Shown piece after piece: positions 54,159-63,983 of a DNA stretch of 64,000 bases. A program made the position numbers and the translations under genes. The stretch covers positions 1-64,000 of the forward strand of contig NZ_WBSO01000005.1 of the NCBI RefSeq assembly GCF_009299485.1, in the 5' to 3' direction. This DNA is from Bifidobacterium apri. Lineage in GTDB: Bacteria; Actinomycetota; Actinomycetes; Actinomycetales; Bifidobacteriaceae. The notes under the pieces are model-generated. The model was not told where the DNA came from. It did not search any database and saw nothing but the letters and a program-made list of their open reading frames with translations. Position 1 is the stretch's first letter. The number at the start of each line of letters is the position of its first letter.

Positions 54159-55619
54159 TCACGCGCCCTCCGACGCAGCCCATCGCTTGAGTTCCTCTAC
54201 TGCCGCATCATGACCGACAGGACCGTTATCCAAGCGGTATTCCAGCATGTGCTGGTAGGCGGCTCCCACGTTCGGCCCCGGCTCAAGCCCAAGCAACTGC
54301 ATGATTTCGTTGCCGTCGAGTTCAGGGCGAATCGCCTCGATGTCTTCGCGCTGTTTCAGATCGCGCACCCGTTGTTCCATTTCGTCCATCGCATCGGAGA
54401 ACATCTGGGCTTTACGCTTGTTTTGCGTGGTCGCGTCGGCGCGGGTCAGCCGGTTGAGACGCTCGTACAGCGGCCCTGCGTCGCGCACGTAGCGACGAAC
54501 CGCGGAATCGGTCCAAGGCTCGTCGACATACCCATGGAAACGCAGGTGCATATTCACCAGTTCGCTCACATCCTGGACGATATGATGGTCGAAATGCAGC
54601 GCGCGCAAACGTTTGCGCGTCAGCTTCGCGCCGACGGCGTCATGATGGTGGAAGCTGACTTTGCCATGGTCTTCGAACCGCCTGGTCGCCGGCTTGCCGA
54701 TGTCATGCAGCAGCGCGGCGAGTCGCAATTCGAGGTCGGGTGCGGGCACCGGGCCGTCGGGACCGGTTTCCAACGCCACCGCGCGATCAAGCACAATCAT
54801 GGTGTGCTCGAACACATCCTTATGCCGGTGGTGTTCGTCGATTTCCAGTTTCAACGCGGGGATTTCCGGCAGCACGATATCGGCGAGCCCGGAATCCACC
54901 AACGCCTCCACACCGGCACGCGGACGGGATGACAACAGCATTTTGACGAGTTCGTCACGGACACGCTCGGCGGAGACGATACGGATGCGTTCAGTCATCT
55001 CGGTGATCGCCTGCGCGGTTTCAGGTTCGATGTTGAATCCCAGTTGGGCGACGAAGCGAATCGCGCGCATCATGCGCAGCGGATCGTCGTCGAAGGATTG
55101 CCGCGGATCAACAGGCGTGCGCAACACGCCTTTGGCCAGGTCATTCGCGCCGCCGAACGGATCGACGAATTCCAGATCCGGCACACGCAACGCCATGGCG
55201 TTCACCGTGAAATCACGCCGGGACAAATCCCCTTCCAGCGAATCGCCGTAGTTGACTTCCGGCTTGCGCGAATCAGGGTCGTACGTGTCACTGCGGTACG
55301 TGGTGACCTCAACCTGTACGGGTGTGCCATCAGGCCGACGGCGCATCGCCCCGAGCGTGCCGAATTTGCGGCCCATATCCCAGAACCCGTCATGCCCCCA
55401 CGACCGCAGGATATGTTCAAACTGCTCAGGCCTGGCCGAAGAACAGAAATCAAGGTCGTGGGATTTGCGATGCAGCAACAGGTCGCGCACCGGACCTCCC
55501 ACGAGAGCCAGCTCATACCCTTCATCCGCGAACATATGACCCAGCTCTATCGCTTCTGGCCAGACTTCGAAGTTCAACGCACGCCCTTTCGATTCAGCAC
55601 TTTCTACGCCTCCAAGCAT
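54159..55619 (-). CDS. cca: CCA-adding enzyme / poly(A) polymerase family with HD domain
   Basis: A 486-residue class II tRNA nucleotidyltransferase that adds or repairs the 3' CCA end. Signature: LVGGPVRDLLLHRKSHDLDF (GG and DxD), RRDFTVNAMA, the RxxRF-like RMMRAIRFVAQLGF, and the HD domain LAALLHDIGKPATR ... HHHDAVG. The tRNA-Thr in this window lacks an encoded CCA, so the enzyme is needed. Start is placed at 55619 (MLGGVESAES), with GGAG 7 nt upstream; the frame runs on to 55754 through the divergent NUDIX gene and is not used. Divergent from NUDIX gene 43 nt away. Confidence 0.93.
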   Translation of the reverse strand: MLGGVESAESKGRALNFEVWPEAIELGHMFADEGYELALVGGPVRDLLLHRKSHDLDFCSSARPEQFEHILRSWGHDGFWDMGRKFGTLGAMRRRPDGTPVQVEVTTYRSDTYDPDSRKPEVNYGDSLEGDLSRRDFTVNAMALRVPDLEFVDPFGGANDLAKGVLRTPVDPRQSFDDDPLRMMRAIRFVAQLGFNIEPETAQAITEMTERIRIVSAERVRDELVKMLLSSRPRAGVEALVDSGLADIVLPEIPALKLEIDEHHRHKDVFEHTMIVLDRAVALETGPDGPVPAPDLELRLAALLHDIGKPATRRFEDHGKVSFHHHDAVGAKLTRKRLRALHFDHHIVQDVSELVNMHLRFHGYVDEPWTDSAVRRYVRDAGPLYERLNRLTRADATTQNKRKAQMFSDAMDEMEQRVRDLKQREDIEAIRPELDGNEIMQLLGLEPGPNVGAAYQHMLEYRLDNGPVGHDAAVEELKRWAASEGA

Positions 55620-55662
55620 ACCGTTACTCCACCTGCACATTGGTTTGAGTAAGGTGGAAGAC

Positions 55663-56313
55663 ATGATTACTCCCGCAGACTTTGCGCGCATGCTCGCCAA
55701 CGCTGCGGACAAGCATACCCAAATGGGCCCGTCGTCCGACACGCTGATGTACACATCGCAGTCGGAAGAACCCGTGAAATATCAAGATATCGAGCCGGGA
55801 ACCCCTACTCCTGCGCTGATGCCCCACCGCAGGGCTGGCGACACGCCGGCAACCTTCGCTTCGCTGGACGCGCAGGAACTTCCGGTGGTCAGGGAGTATT
55901 CCGCGGGCGGACTCGTGTTCGATGATCTCGGCCGTGTCGCGATCATCGCCCGGCATTCGCGCAGCGGGCATCTGGAATGGTGTCTGCCGAAGGGCCATAT
56001 CGAGAAAGGCGAAACGCCTCAAGAGACCGCAGTCCGTGAAGTGCATGAGGAAACGGGGATCCTCGGCGAAGTGGTTGATTCCATCGCCACGATCGACTAC
56101 TGGTTCACCGGCACAAACCAACGCGTGCATAAGCTGGTGCATCATTATGCGCTTCGCCGGATCAGCGGCGAACTCACGGTGACCGGCGACCCCGACCATG
56201 AGGCGGAGGACGCGATCTGGGTGAAGTTTGAGGATCTGGACAATGTGCTCAGCTATCCTAATGAACGCAAGATCGCATGGCTTTACGCCAGGAAACTGAA
56301 CAGGCAGGCATAA
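55663..56313 (+). CDS. NUDIX hydrolase
   Basis: A 216-residue phosphohydrolase; NUDIX box GHIEKGETPQETAVREVHEE (111-130) followed by TGIL is complete. About 75 residues precede the domain. It lies where actinobacteria have a NUDIX gene between cca and the DUF6049/murJ genes, so the conserved neighbourhood supports a role in nucleotide or wall precursor housekeeping. ATG 55663 follows AAGGTGGA; an in-frame TTG at 55645 is less likely. Confidence 0.88.
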   Translation: MITPADFARMLANAADKHTQMGPSSDTLMYTSQSEEPVKYQDIEPGTPTPALMPHRRAGDTPATFASLDAQELPVVREYSAGGLVFDDLGRVAIIARHSRSGHLEWCLPKGHIEKGETPQETAVREVHEETGILGEVVDSIATIDYWFTGTNQRVHKLVHHYALRRISGELTVTGDPDHEAEDAIWVKFEDLDNVLSYPNERKIAWLYARKLNRQA

Positions 56314-56315
56314 CG

Positions 56316-58583
56316 TTGAACTACCCCGCACATCATGGCGTCCGGTTGGCGCGGATGCAGCGTCTGCTGCGCCTGCTGGTCGCCTGTATCCTCGCTGTCG
56401 TCGTGCCCTCGATGTTCGGGTATGCTGCCGCAGATGCGAGTACGGTAACCGCCACCGGCAAAGCGTCCGGCTCCTCCTCGACCGCCGCCTCACGTACCAC
56501 GTCGCGGCAGAAGGATTCCACGATCTCGATGAGCATTGACAGCGCCACGCCGGTTGTCACCGCCTCATCCGGCTATCATCTGCAGCTCACCTTGCGCAAC
56601 ACGTCGAGCGTAGCCACCGGCGATGGCACGGTGACGGTCGCCGCGAACGCGCTGTACACCTTCGTTTCCCGTACCGATATCCAAGATTGGGCGCAAGGCC
56701 AGTCGCGCATTCCTATGAACAATCAGCTGGCGCAAGTCGATGTCGGCAGCATTGCCGCCCATGGCACGACGACGGTGACCGTCGATATCGATGCATCCGC
56801 CGCGCAGCTGGCTGCAATCACCAGTTGGGGGCCGAAACCGGTACGTATCTCCTATGCTTCGGCATCAGGCTCAGCGAGCGCTTCCCTGCACACGTTCCTG
56901 ACCCGTTCAACCGACGGGTTGACAACGGCGAATACGCCGGCGATGAATATCACGGTCGTCCAGCCGCTCAGCACGACAGCCTGGCAAAGCAATACGACCA
57001 TCGTGTCCAATATCGTCAACGCGGAGCACGCATGGTTGAACTCGTCTTCGATTGTCCGCGCGGTATTCACCGGTACTGACGCGTCCAAGCGCGAACGGGC
57101 TGAATCTCAACTGCTCACGAAGCATGCCAAACTGCAGGTCGTCGCCGATCCCATGTACCTGCAATCCATGTCCATCCCCGCGCAGGCGTCGGCGATCAGC
57201 CAGCCAGGTATGTTCGACATTACGGGGTATGCAGCGCTCAACACGCCCGCCGCCTATCAATCAGCCGGTGTCAACACAACCGATTGGAATGCTTCTGCCA
57301 GTATGGCCGCGTATCGTTCGGCGGTCGGCAGCACGAACGCGACGCATGACATCATCGCGTGGCAAGGCAGTGGTCGTTGGACAAGCCAAGCGCTGAATAC
57401 CGCACGGGAGCAGGGGTATTCGACAGTCATCGCCACTTCCGGGTACGATGCCGGCAGTTCCGGCACCGTTCATACGGGCAAATATGTCGTTTCCACCGAT
57501 TTCGGCGATGTGACGGTCCTGGCCGCGCAGCAGGAACTGACCGGTCTCGCCCAAGGCAAGGCGACCAGCAGCGAAGCCGATAGTGAGACAAGCGACGCAG
57601 GACGCCTGTCACGGTTTGTCGCGCAAAGTGCGTTCTACCAGATGGAGCAACCGTATACGTCCCGTAATCTGCTGGTCTGTCTCAAGTCTGGGGCGTCAAC
57701 GGCACTGATCGACACCCTGATGAGCGCTATTGAACAATCCACATGGTTGAATCTCACTGATTTGAATACCCTTATCGCTTCAGACGCCTATGCCAGCGGC
57801 GCTGATGCCGCGAGCCTCGTCCCCCAATCCTCCGGTTTGAGTGAGGCGGCGCGCAAACGTCTGGAAGCCGCATTGTCGACGTTTGCGGCGAGCGCGCGGA
57901 GTTTGAGCCAGTTCAAGGAACATATTCTGTATGCCAATTCAACGTCGTCGCCGTCTGCGAGCGCGACCGCCAGTACGTCCAATAGTGGTGACGAGCAATC
58001 ACTGGCACGGCATGATGCCACGAAGGTCGCGGAGAACAATGCGAAAGGCCCTTCCACGTGGATGAATTGCCTGGCTTCTTTGCATTCGCGTATGGGTGTG
58101 CTCGCGTTATCCGGTAACGCGGCGGTTATCCAGCGCATGGGCGATGCCGCGACGGGCTTGTCGTCTACACTGTTGAACAATGTGTCCATCACCCAAACCG
58201 ATACGGTCACGGTGGTCAGTGAAACAGCCAGTCTGCCGGTTACTGTGACGAACGCGAACCCGTATCCGGTGCGGGTCCGCGTGTCTTCGCTGACCGACTC
58301 CATGGAAATTGTGACCAGCCGGTACGCCGATGTTACGGTTCCTGCCCGTGGGGAGGCGCAGGTCACTTTCACCATCCGCGTGGCGACTTCCGGTTCCACC
58401 TCTGTACATCTGACGCTTCTGGACCGTAAGGGTTCCGGTTTTTCGTCGGCACAGACGACAACCATCACCAGTTCCCTGCAAATCAGTGACAAGACCGGCA
58501 TCGCGTTTATCGGTGTGGCCTTTTTGCTCGGCGTGCTTGGCCTGTGGCGTCAATTCCATCGGAAGAAAGATCCTGACGAATGA
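56316..58583 (+). CDS. DUF6049 family secreted/membrane protein
   Basis: A protein of about 755 residues. A signal peptide (MQRLLRLLVACILAVVVPSMFGYAAADA) begins about 13 residues after the TTG at 56316; the ATG at 56355 is an alternative start. A long Ser/Thr/Ala-rich extracytoplasmic region with beta-rich parts follows and one C-terminal helix (IAFIGVAFLLGVLGLW) anchors it, followed by a short basic tail. Lies between NUDIX and murJ as in other actinobacteria (the Rv3909-type position). Its stop overlaps the murJ start by 4 nt. Function unknown, presumably with MurJ in wall assembly. Confidence 0.82.
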   Translation: MNYPAHHGVRLARMQRLLRLLVACILAVVVPSMFGYAAADASTVTATGKASGSSSTAASRTTSRQKDSTISMSIDSATPVVTASSGYHLQLTLRNTSSVATGDGTVTVAANALYTFVSRTDIQDWAQGQSRIPMNNQLAQVDVGSIAAHGTTTVTVDIDASAAQLAAITSWGPKPVRISYASASGSASASLHTFLTRSTDGLTTANTPAMNITVVQPLSTTAWQSNTTIVSNIVNAEHAWLNSSSIVRAVFTGTDASKRERAESQLLTKHAKLQVVADPMYLQSMSIPAQASAISQPGMFDITGYAALNTPAAYQSAGVNTTDWNASASMAAYRSAVGSTNATHDIIAWQGSGRWTSQALNTAREQGYSTVIATSGYDAGSSGTVHTGKYVVSTDFGDVTVLAAQQELTGLAQGKATSSEADSETSDAGRLSRFVAQSAFYQMEQPYTSRNLLVCLKSGASTALIDTLMSAIEQSTWLNLTDLNTLIASDAYASGADAASLVPQSSGLSEAARKRLEAALSTFAASARSLSQFKEHILYANSTSSPSASATASTSNSGDEQSLARHDATKVAENNAKGPSTWMNCLASLHSRMGVLALSGNAAVIQRMGDAATGLSSTLLNNVSITQTDTVTVVSETASLPVTVTNANPYPVRVRVSSLTDSMEIVTSRYADVTVPARGEAQVTFTIRVATSGSTSVHLTLLDRKGSGFSSAQTTTITSSLQISDKTGIAFIGVAFLLGVLGLWRQFHRKKDPDE

Positions 58584-61500
58584 GTTCCTCGGTTGGACAT
58601 AATTCCCTCGTGATGGCCGTCGGTACGGCGGCTTCCCGGCTGACCGGCCAGATCCGCACGATTTTGCTCGCCGCTGCGGTCGGCACGACCGGTATGGCCG
58701 CGAACGCGTATCAGGCCGGTTCGATGATCCCGCAGGTGATTTTCACCTTGATTTCGGGCGGTATTTTCAATGCGGTTCTCGTTCCCCAGATTGTGCGCAC
58801 GCTCAAAGAGGATGACGCCGAGGATCGGCTGAATAAGCTCATCACCTTCGCAATCGCGCTGCTTGCCGGCATTACGCTGGCGATGATGCTGTTGACGGCT
58901 ACCACTCCGGCGTTCACGCATCTGTATGCGAACGGCGGCAAGGATATGCTGGCGTTGACCAATGCGTTCGCATTGTGGTGTATGCCGCAGATTTTCTTCT
59001 ATGGCTTGTATACGGTGCTCGGCCAGATTCTGGCGGCGAAGAATCATTTCGGCATGTACGCGTGGAGTTCGGTTGCGGCGAATATCGTCAGTTGTGCCGG
59101 ATTCACGCTGTTCATTGTGATGTTCGGCAAGGCTGACAACCAGCCGTTGAGCTTCTGGACGACGGGGAAGATCATGCTGACCGCCGGCACGTGGACGCTG
59201 GGTGTGGCCGTTCAGGCGATTGTGCTGTTTGTGCCGTTGTTCAAATTGGGGTTGCGGTACCGTTGGCGCTGGGGCGTTCATGGCATTGGTTTGCGTTCCA
59301 TGGGTTCGATTGCTGCATGGAGTTTGGGGATTGTCGGCATCGACCAGCTGTTGACGATTATTTCGACTCGTATCACTACGAATGCCCCGCTGCGCGCGCA
59401 TCAGCTGTTCGGCATCGACGAGACGCTGGTGGCGGGCAATGCAACGTATCAGAATGCGTTTACGATTTATATTCTTCCGTATTCTTTGATTGCGGTGTCC
59501 GTGGCGACCGCAGTATTTCCGAGGATTTCCCGAGCGGTTGCCGACAACGACCTGGCCGCCGCCCGTAATGATTTGAGTGATGCGCTGCGGAATGTCACGC
59601 TGTTGATGAGTTTCTTCTCCGCGGTATTCGTCGTCCTGTCCGTCCCGATTTCACTCGCCTTGCTGCCGTCGATCAGCGTGGGCGAGGCGCAGCTGATGTC
59701 GGGGCCGATGATAGCACTGTCGTTGTCATTGCCATTGTCAAGTTCCTATCTGATCATCCAGCGCACGTTCTACGCCTTTGAGGACGGGCGTTCCCCGTTC
59801 ATTTTCATGGCGGTCCAGCTCAGTATCCAGATGATTACGCTGTTGATCGTCACCAAGTTTTTTTCTCCGCTGCAGTGGACGACGATGCGCGGTGTCGCCG
59901 TCACTTTGGCGTATACGCTCTCCTTCCCGTTGCTGGTATGGATGTTGCGCAAACGCTTTGAGAATCGCCTGGACGGCCGGCGGATCGCTTTGTCCTATAT
60001 CAAGGCGACTGTTGCTGCTGTCGCCGCCGCGATTGTCGGAATATGGCTGCGCACCCCTGTTGAGCATATCCTCGGCGCGGAGCTCACTCCGTCAGGCGGC
60101 CATATGAACTGGCTGCAGTCCGTCGGCGTGTGCGTTGTCCTCGGCATCGTCATCATCGCGGTCTATGTGGGTGCCTTGTGGGGTATGCATACGCAGGAAT
60201 TGGTCACGATGGTGTCGTCGCTCAAGGCGCGCATTGCCGCCCGCCGGCAGAGCGGTGCGGCCGTTGTTCCGGATGCGGCGGGTATCGCCGACAATGCCGA
60301 TGATGCAATGTCCCATCTTGAGGGTGGGAATGGTTCCGAAACGGCCGATGATGATGCCGACTCTCATGACGATTCGGACGGTACCCCGGCCGCCGGTCAG
60401 GATGACAGTCAACCGGCCGGTGCCGCAACTGATCGTGCTGCCACTGGCAATCCGGATGAGGCGCCCAGCAATGGCCTTGCCCAGACGGATACCGGCCAAC
60501 ATGTCGGTCTTGTGCAAGACACGGCAGTCCCCGCAGCCATTTCGACCACTCCAGTCGTTAGAATGACTACTATCACATCACCCGCGAGCACGCGAATTTC
60601 TCGTTATGGAGCCGAAGGAACTATGAAGCCTCAACTGGGAGATACCGTTATCAACCGGTATACGTTGGTGTCACTGTTGCGTGACGAACCCGGCATACAA
60701 GCGTGGAAGGCGAATGATCGTGTCCTCGCCCGCGACTGCCAGCTGTTCATCGTCACCGACGCTGGTGCAATCGCCAAGGTCGATGCGATCGCATCATCGT
60801 TGGCATTGTCGCGTAACCGTCGTTTTACCCAGGTTCTTCAGCTCCAGCATCGCGGCGAGGTGTCGATTATCATCACCGCTGTCGATAATGGATTGTCTCT
60901 GACCGATTATTTCCATGGGCCGGCATCCGGGACCCTCAGCAATGCCGCCATGCGGTCGATCCTCGGCGAAACTGCCTCAGCGATGCGTCAGCTGCTGGTG
61001 GATGGACTGTCGCACTACGCTTTGAGCACGGACACCATCCGTTTGACCGCGAACGGCGTTCAGCTTGCCGACGCGACACTGAGCCCGATGCTTGCGGACA
61101 CTTCGCATGCCCCGGAAGGTCTGGGAGCGGAACGTTTGGCGACCCGTCAGCTCGCTGCCGTGCTGTATGCCCTGATCACTCGCACTCCTTCGGCGGTGGA
61201 CACCCGGTTTGATTTGTCCAAGCTCGGCCCGGATGTTCCTGGCGAATTCCGTCTGATCTGCCATCGCGGTTTGGAATCTGACGGGAACAGCAACGTCGTT
61301 CCTATGGAGTCGCTTGCCGAACTCACCGCTTTGCTGGGTGATTGGGAGCCGCTTTCGCATTTGCAGAATAGCGATATCGCCCTGCCAAGCATCGATGCCG
61401 AATGCTCGATCGCCAATGCGACGCTCAAGACGCCTGATCCCGCGCGCATTCTTGATTTCCCGCAAGATCTTTCCTCGTCGTTCGAACAGCACTCATACGC

Positions 61501-62740
61501 GCAAGCGGCACAGGCGAGCGTCATGCCGGTATCGGCCCTTGCGACGCCGGACGCCAACAGTGAGAACGCGGACCATGACAAAGCTCTCGCCGCCCGTCAG
61601 CAGGCCATTCAGCAGGCGATGCAGCAGGAATCCGCCGAATGGATGAAGAACAGCCAAGCGGTTCCTCGCAATCCTGCCAGGCAGGATATCCCCCACCCTG
61701 AGGTCACTGATAGCAGCGATTACGATTTTCATGACATCGCCGCGGCCGAGGTGGCCAATATCATGGCTCCTTCTGTGCCTGATCCGGATAACGCGATTTT
61801 TCCGAACTTCAATGTGCCGCCCAGCCCGTATACCGATACGCAGGCGACGCTCCGGTTCGATTTCGCCCGAAAGGCGGCGAAGAAAGCTCACCGTCTCCAG
61901 CCGCCGTCGGTGAATGAATCAACGAGCCGAATTCCCGTCTACGATGCGAATGGACTGCCGCTTCCTCCCGGTGACGAATCGAGACGCGCATTGGAGAATG
62001 AGCAGACGCAGATTCTTGCTGCCAATGCTCCTGTGAGCCGTCCGCCGAGCTTCACGCCTACTGTGGAACCGGAAAAGGAGACGCAGGAGAGCTACAATCC
62101 GGTCACTCAAGACGATGTGGCCGATGAGAAGCTGTTCGGCCGATTCAGCACGAAGGTCGTGGCGATTGTCGTCGTCATTCTGGTCGTGGCCGCGGCGGCA
62201 GGGCTCGCGCTCCATAGCCTTTCCGATGGCACGACGATTGGTGTGGCGAAGCAATCGGGCGCATGGCCTTCTCAGAATCTTGACAAGGTGCCGTTCGGCA
62301 GCAGTACGCCTACCAGCGACGCGTCAGCCTCAAGTTCTTCCGGCAAGACGAGTGTCATCACTGAAGATAAGGATGCTTCAGCGGTGCCTACGCCGACGGT
62401 TCCGGAGAATAACACCCCGTATTCGATTGACAAGCAGGAGTTCCTCACCAAGCCCGGTGGACAGGACGGGTACGGCTATTACATGCATTTGAGCGAGCCG
62501 GAAAGCGTGTACCGCTTCGTGGTGTCAATCAGGTCTTCCGGCGGTACCGGTTATCTGTACGCCAATACGACGGCGGATCCGACGCAGGGCGAGCAGGTTG
62601 CCCAGTTCTCCTTCGATGCGAGCGGAACGACCGATGTGAAGCTCACAAAGACGGTCAAGAGCCAGGACTTCCTGATGTGGGTGCCTCGGGATAGCCTGCC
62701 GGGCAACCAGCTGTATATCAATTCGGTCCAGTTGTACTGA
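58580..62740 (+). CDS. murJ: MurJ (MviN) lipid II flippase fused to a pseudokinase and outer domain
   Basis: A 1386-residue protein. Residues 1-545 hold about 14 helices of the MurJ flippase, which moves lipid II across the membrane. A charged linker (about 560-680) leads to a kinase-like domain (682-870: INRYTLVSLLRDEPGIQAWKAND at its start) lacking the HRD, DFG and catalytic lysine contexts, so a pseudokinase. A disordered stretch, a helix (about 1194-1215, VVAIVVVILVVAAAAGLAL) and an extracytoplasmic beta-rich domain (about 1275-1386) complete it. The arrangement parallels mycobacterial MviN, whose pseudokinase recruits an FHA protein. ATG 58580 overlaps the DUF6049 stop. Confidence 0.9.
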   Translation: MSSSVGHNSLVMAVGTAASRLTGQIRTILLAAAVGTTGMAANAYQAGSMIPQVIFTLISGGIFNAVLVPQIVRTLKEDDAEDRLNKLITFAIALLAGITLAMMLLTATTPAFTHLYANGGKDMLALTNAFALWCMPQIFFYGLYTVLGQILAAKNHFGMYAWSSVAANIVSCAGFTLFIVMFGKADNQPLSFWTTGKIMLTAGTWTLGVAVQAIVLFVPLFKLGLRYRWRWGVHGIGLRSMGSIAAWSLGIVGIDQLLTIISTRITTNAPLRAHQLFGIDETLVAGNATYQNAFTIYILPYSLIAVSVATAVFPRISRAVADNDLAAARNDLSDALRNVTLLMSFFSAVFVVLSVPISLALLPSISVGEAQLMSGPMIALSLSLPLSSSYLIIQRTFYAFEDGRSPFIFMAVQLSIQMITLLIVTKFFSPLQWTTMRGVAVTLAYTLSFPLLVWMLRKRFENRLDGRRIALSYIKATVAAVAAAIVGIWLRTPVEHILGAELTPSGGHMNWLQSVGVCVVLGIVIIAVYVGALWGMHTQELVTMVSSLKARIAARRQSGAAVVPDAAGIADNADDAMSHLEGGNGSETADDDADSHDDSDGTPAAGQDDSQPAGAATDRAATGNPDEAPSNGLAQTDTGQHVGLVQDTAVPAAISTTPVVRMTTITSPASTRISRYGAEGTMKPQLGDTVINRYTLVSLLRDEPGIQAWKANDRVLARDCQLFIVTDAGAIAKVDAIASSLALSRNRRFTQVLQLQHRGEVSIIITAVDNGLSLTDYFHGPASGTLSNAAMRSILGETASAMRQLLVDGLSHYALSTDTIRLTANGVQLADATLSPMLADTSHAPEGLGAERLATRQLAAVLYALITRTPSAVDTRFDLSKLGPDVPGEFRLICHRGLESDGNSNVVPMESLAELTALLGDWEPLSHLQNSDIALPSIDAECSIANATLKTPDPARILDFPQDLSSSFEQHSYAQAAQASVMPVSALATPDANSENADHDKALAARQQAIQQAMQQESAEWMKNSQAVPRNPARQDIPHPEVTDSSDYDFHDIAAAEVANIMAPSVPDPDNAIFPNFNVPPSPYTDTQATLRFDFARKAAKKAHRLQPPSVNESTSRIPVYDANGLPLPPGDESRRALENEQTQILAANAPVSRPPSFTPTVEPEKETQESYNPVTQDDVADEKLFGRFSTKVVAIVVVILVVAAAAGLALHSLSDGTTIGVAKQSGAWPSQNLDKVPFGSSTPTSDASASSSSGKTSVITEDKDASAVPTPTVPENNTPYSIDKQEFLTKPGGQDGYGYYMHLSEPESVYRFVVSIRSSGGTGYLYANTTADPTQGEQVAQFSFDASGTTDVKLTKTVKSQDFLMWVPRDSLPGNQLYINSVQLY

Positions 62741-62756
62741 CGGCGTCGGACCGTTT

Positions 62757-62798
62757 CCGGGGCGGCTCGTTTCCACGTGTTGTGGGCGGCCGCCCCGG
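62757..62798 (+). terminator. Hairpin downstream of murJ
   Basis: CCGGGGCGGC and GCCGCCCCGG with a 22-nt loop, followed by TTGTATG, 16 nt after the stop. Confidence 0.65.
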
Positions 62799-62957
62799 TT
62801 GTATGTGTCCCGGCGAATTCCTCCGTGCTGGTGGCGGTGGCTGCCCGGAGCGCGAGGATGCATTGCTTCATCACCTTCGTCGTGTGTTGTATGGCGAAGT
62901 CTCACCACTGCGCTGACAGCACAATCATGACCGTTCGGACGTGCTAGGTTAGGACGC

Positions 62958-63899
62958 ATGACTGAACAGACGACTGACGTGATCATTATCGGTTCCGGAC
63001 CTGCCGGCTACACTGCCGCCATCTATCTTGGCCGCGCCGGGTATCATCCGGTGGTGATTGCGGGTGCGCTCACGCCCGGCGGACAGTTGGTCAATACCAC
63101 TGAGGTCGAGAATTTCCCCGGGTTCCCTGATGGCATTCTCGGCCCCGATCTGATGGATGCGATGCGGAAGCAGGCTGAGCGTTTCGGCGCCGAAATCGTC
63201 TACGATGACGTGGTTGCTGCGGATGTGAACGGCGATGTCAAGCGCGTCACACTTGATGGCGGGGATACCTACACCGCTCGCGCCGTCATTGTGGCTACAG
63301 GTTCGCGGGTGCGCAAACTCGGCGTGCCCGGCGAGGCCGAATTCTCCGGTCGCGGCGTCTCGTATTGCGCTACGTGTGACGGTTTCTTCTTCCGTGGCAA
63401 GCCCATTGTTGTGGTCGGCGGCGGCGATAGCGCGTTGACCGAGGCGGATTTCTTGAGCCGTTTCGGTTCGTCGGTCACCGTTATCCATCGGCGTGATGCG
63501 TTCCGTGCTTCGCGTATTTTGGTTGATCGTGCTCAGCAGAATCCGAAGATCACGTTCCGTATGAATGCCGTTGTCGAGCGGGTCAACGGCGATGATCAAT
63601 CCGGCGCTCAGTCTGTGACGATACGCGATACGGTGAATGGCGATACGAGCGACATTCCCGCAAACGGTGTTTTCGTGGCGATTGGGCACACACCGGCCAC
63701 TGAGTTTCTTGATGGCGCGCTTCAATGTGATGAGCATGGGTATATCCGTGTTGATGGTGCTTCGACACGCACGAGTGTGCCTGGCGTATTTGCTGCGGGC
63801 GATGTGGTGGATGGCGTGTATCGCCAGGCTATTTCGGCGGCTGGTATGGGTTGCCGCGCTGCGTTGGATGCACAGGCGTATCTTACCGGGCAAGCCTAA
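62958..63899 (+). CDS. trxB: Thioredoxin-disulfide reductase
   Basis: A 313-residue flavoenzyme that reduces thioredoxin with NADPH. FAD motif GSGPAGYTAA (12-21), redox pair CATC in GVSYCATCDGFFF, NADPH motif VVGGGDSALTEA, and the C-terminal GVFAAGDVVDG. ATG 62958 has no ribosome site but TAGGTT lies 7 nt upstream, suggesting a leaderless message. In many actinobacteria trxA follows directly; the 100 nt left in the window show no trxA start. Confidence 0.95.
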   Translation: MTEQTTDVIIIGSGPAGYTAAIYLGRAGYHPVVIAGALTPGGQLVNTTEVENFPGFPDGILGPDLMDAMRKQAERFGAEIVYDDVVAADVNGDVKRVTLDGGDTYTARAVIVATGSRVRKLGVPGEAEFSGRGVSYCATCDGFFFRGKPIVVVGGGDSALTEADFLSRFGSSVTVIHRRDAFRASRILVDRAQQNPKITFRMNAVVERVNGDDQSGAQSVTIRDTVNGDTSDIPANGVFVAIGHTPATEFLDGALQCDEHGYIRVDGASTRTSVPGVFAAGDVVDGVYRQAISAAGMGCRAALDAQAYLTGQA

Positions 63900-63968
63900 G
63901 TCATTCGGCGCCCAAGACATTCGGCAGGTATTCGCCCCAGCACCGCAATCCCCACCCACCCCATCTCT

Positions 63969-63983
63969 ACAAACTGGTTACGC
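63969..63983. repeat. Second occurrence of ACAAACTGGTTACGC
   Basis: The 15-mer is identical to the core of the 26-bp repeat arm at 33174-33199. It lies 70 nt after the trxB stop and near the window edge; the matching second arm, if any, is outside the window. Confidence 0.7.

Noticed and set aside
55620-55754. 45-residue N-terminal extension of the cca product
   Set aside because: It would read antisense through the NUDIX gene start; a good ribosome site favours 55619.
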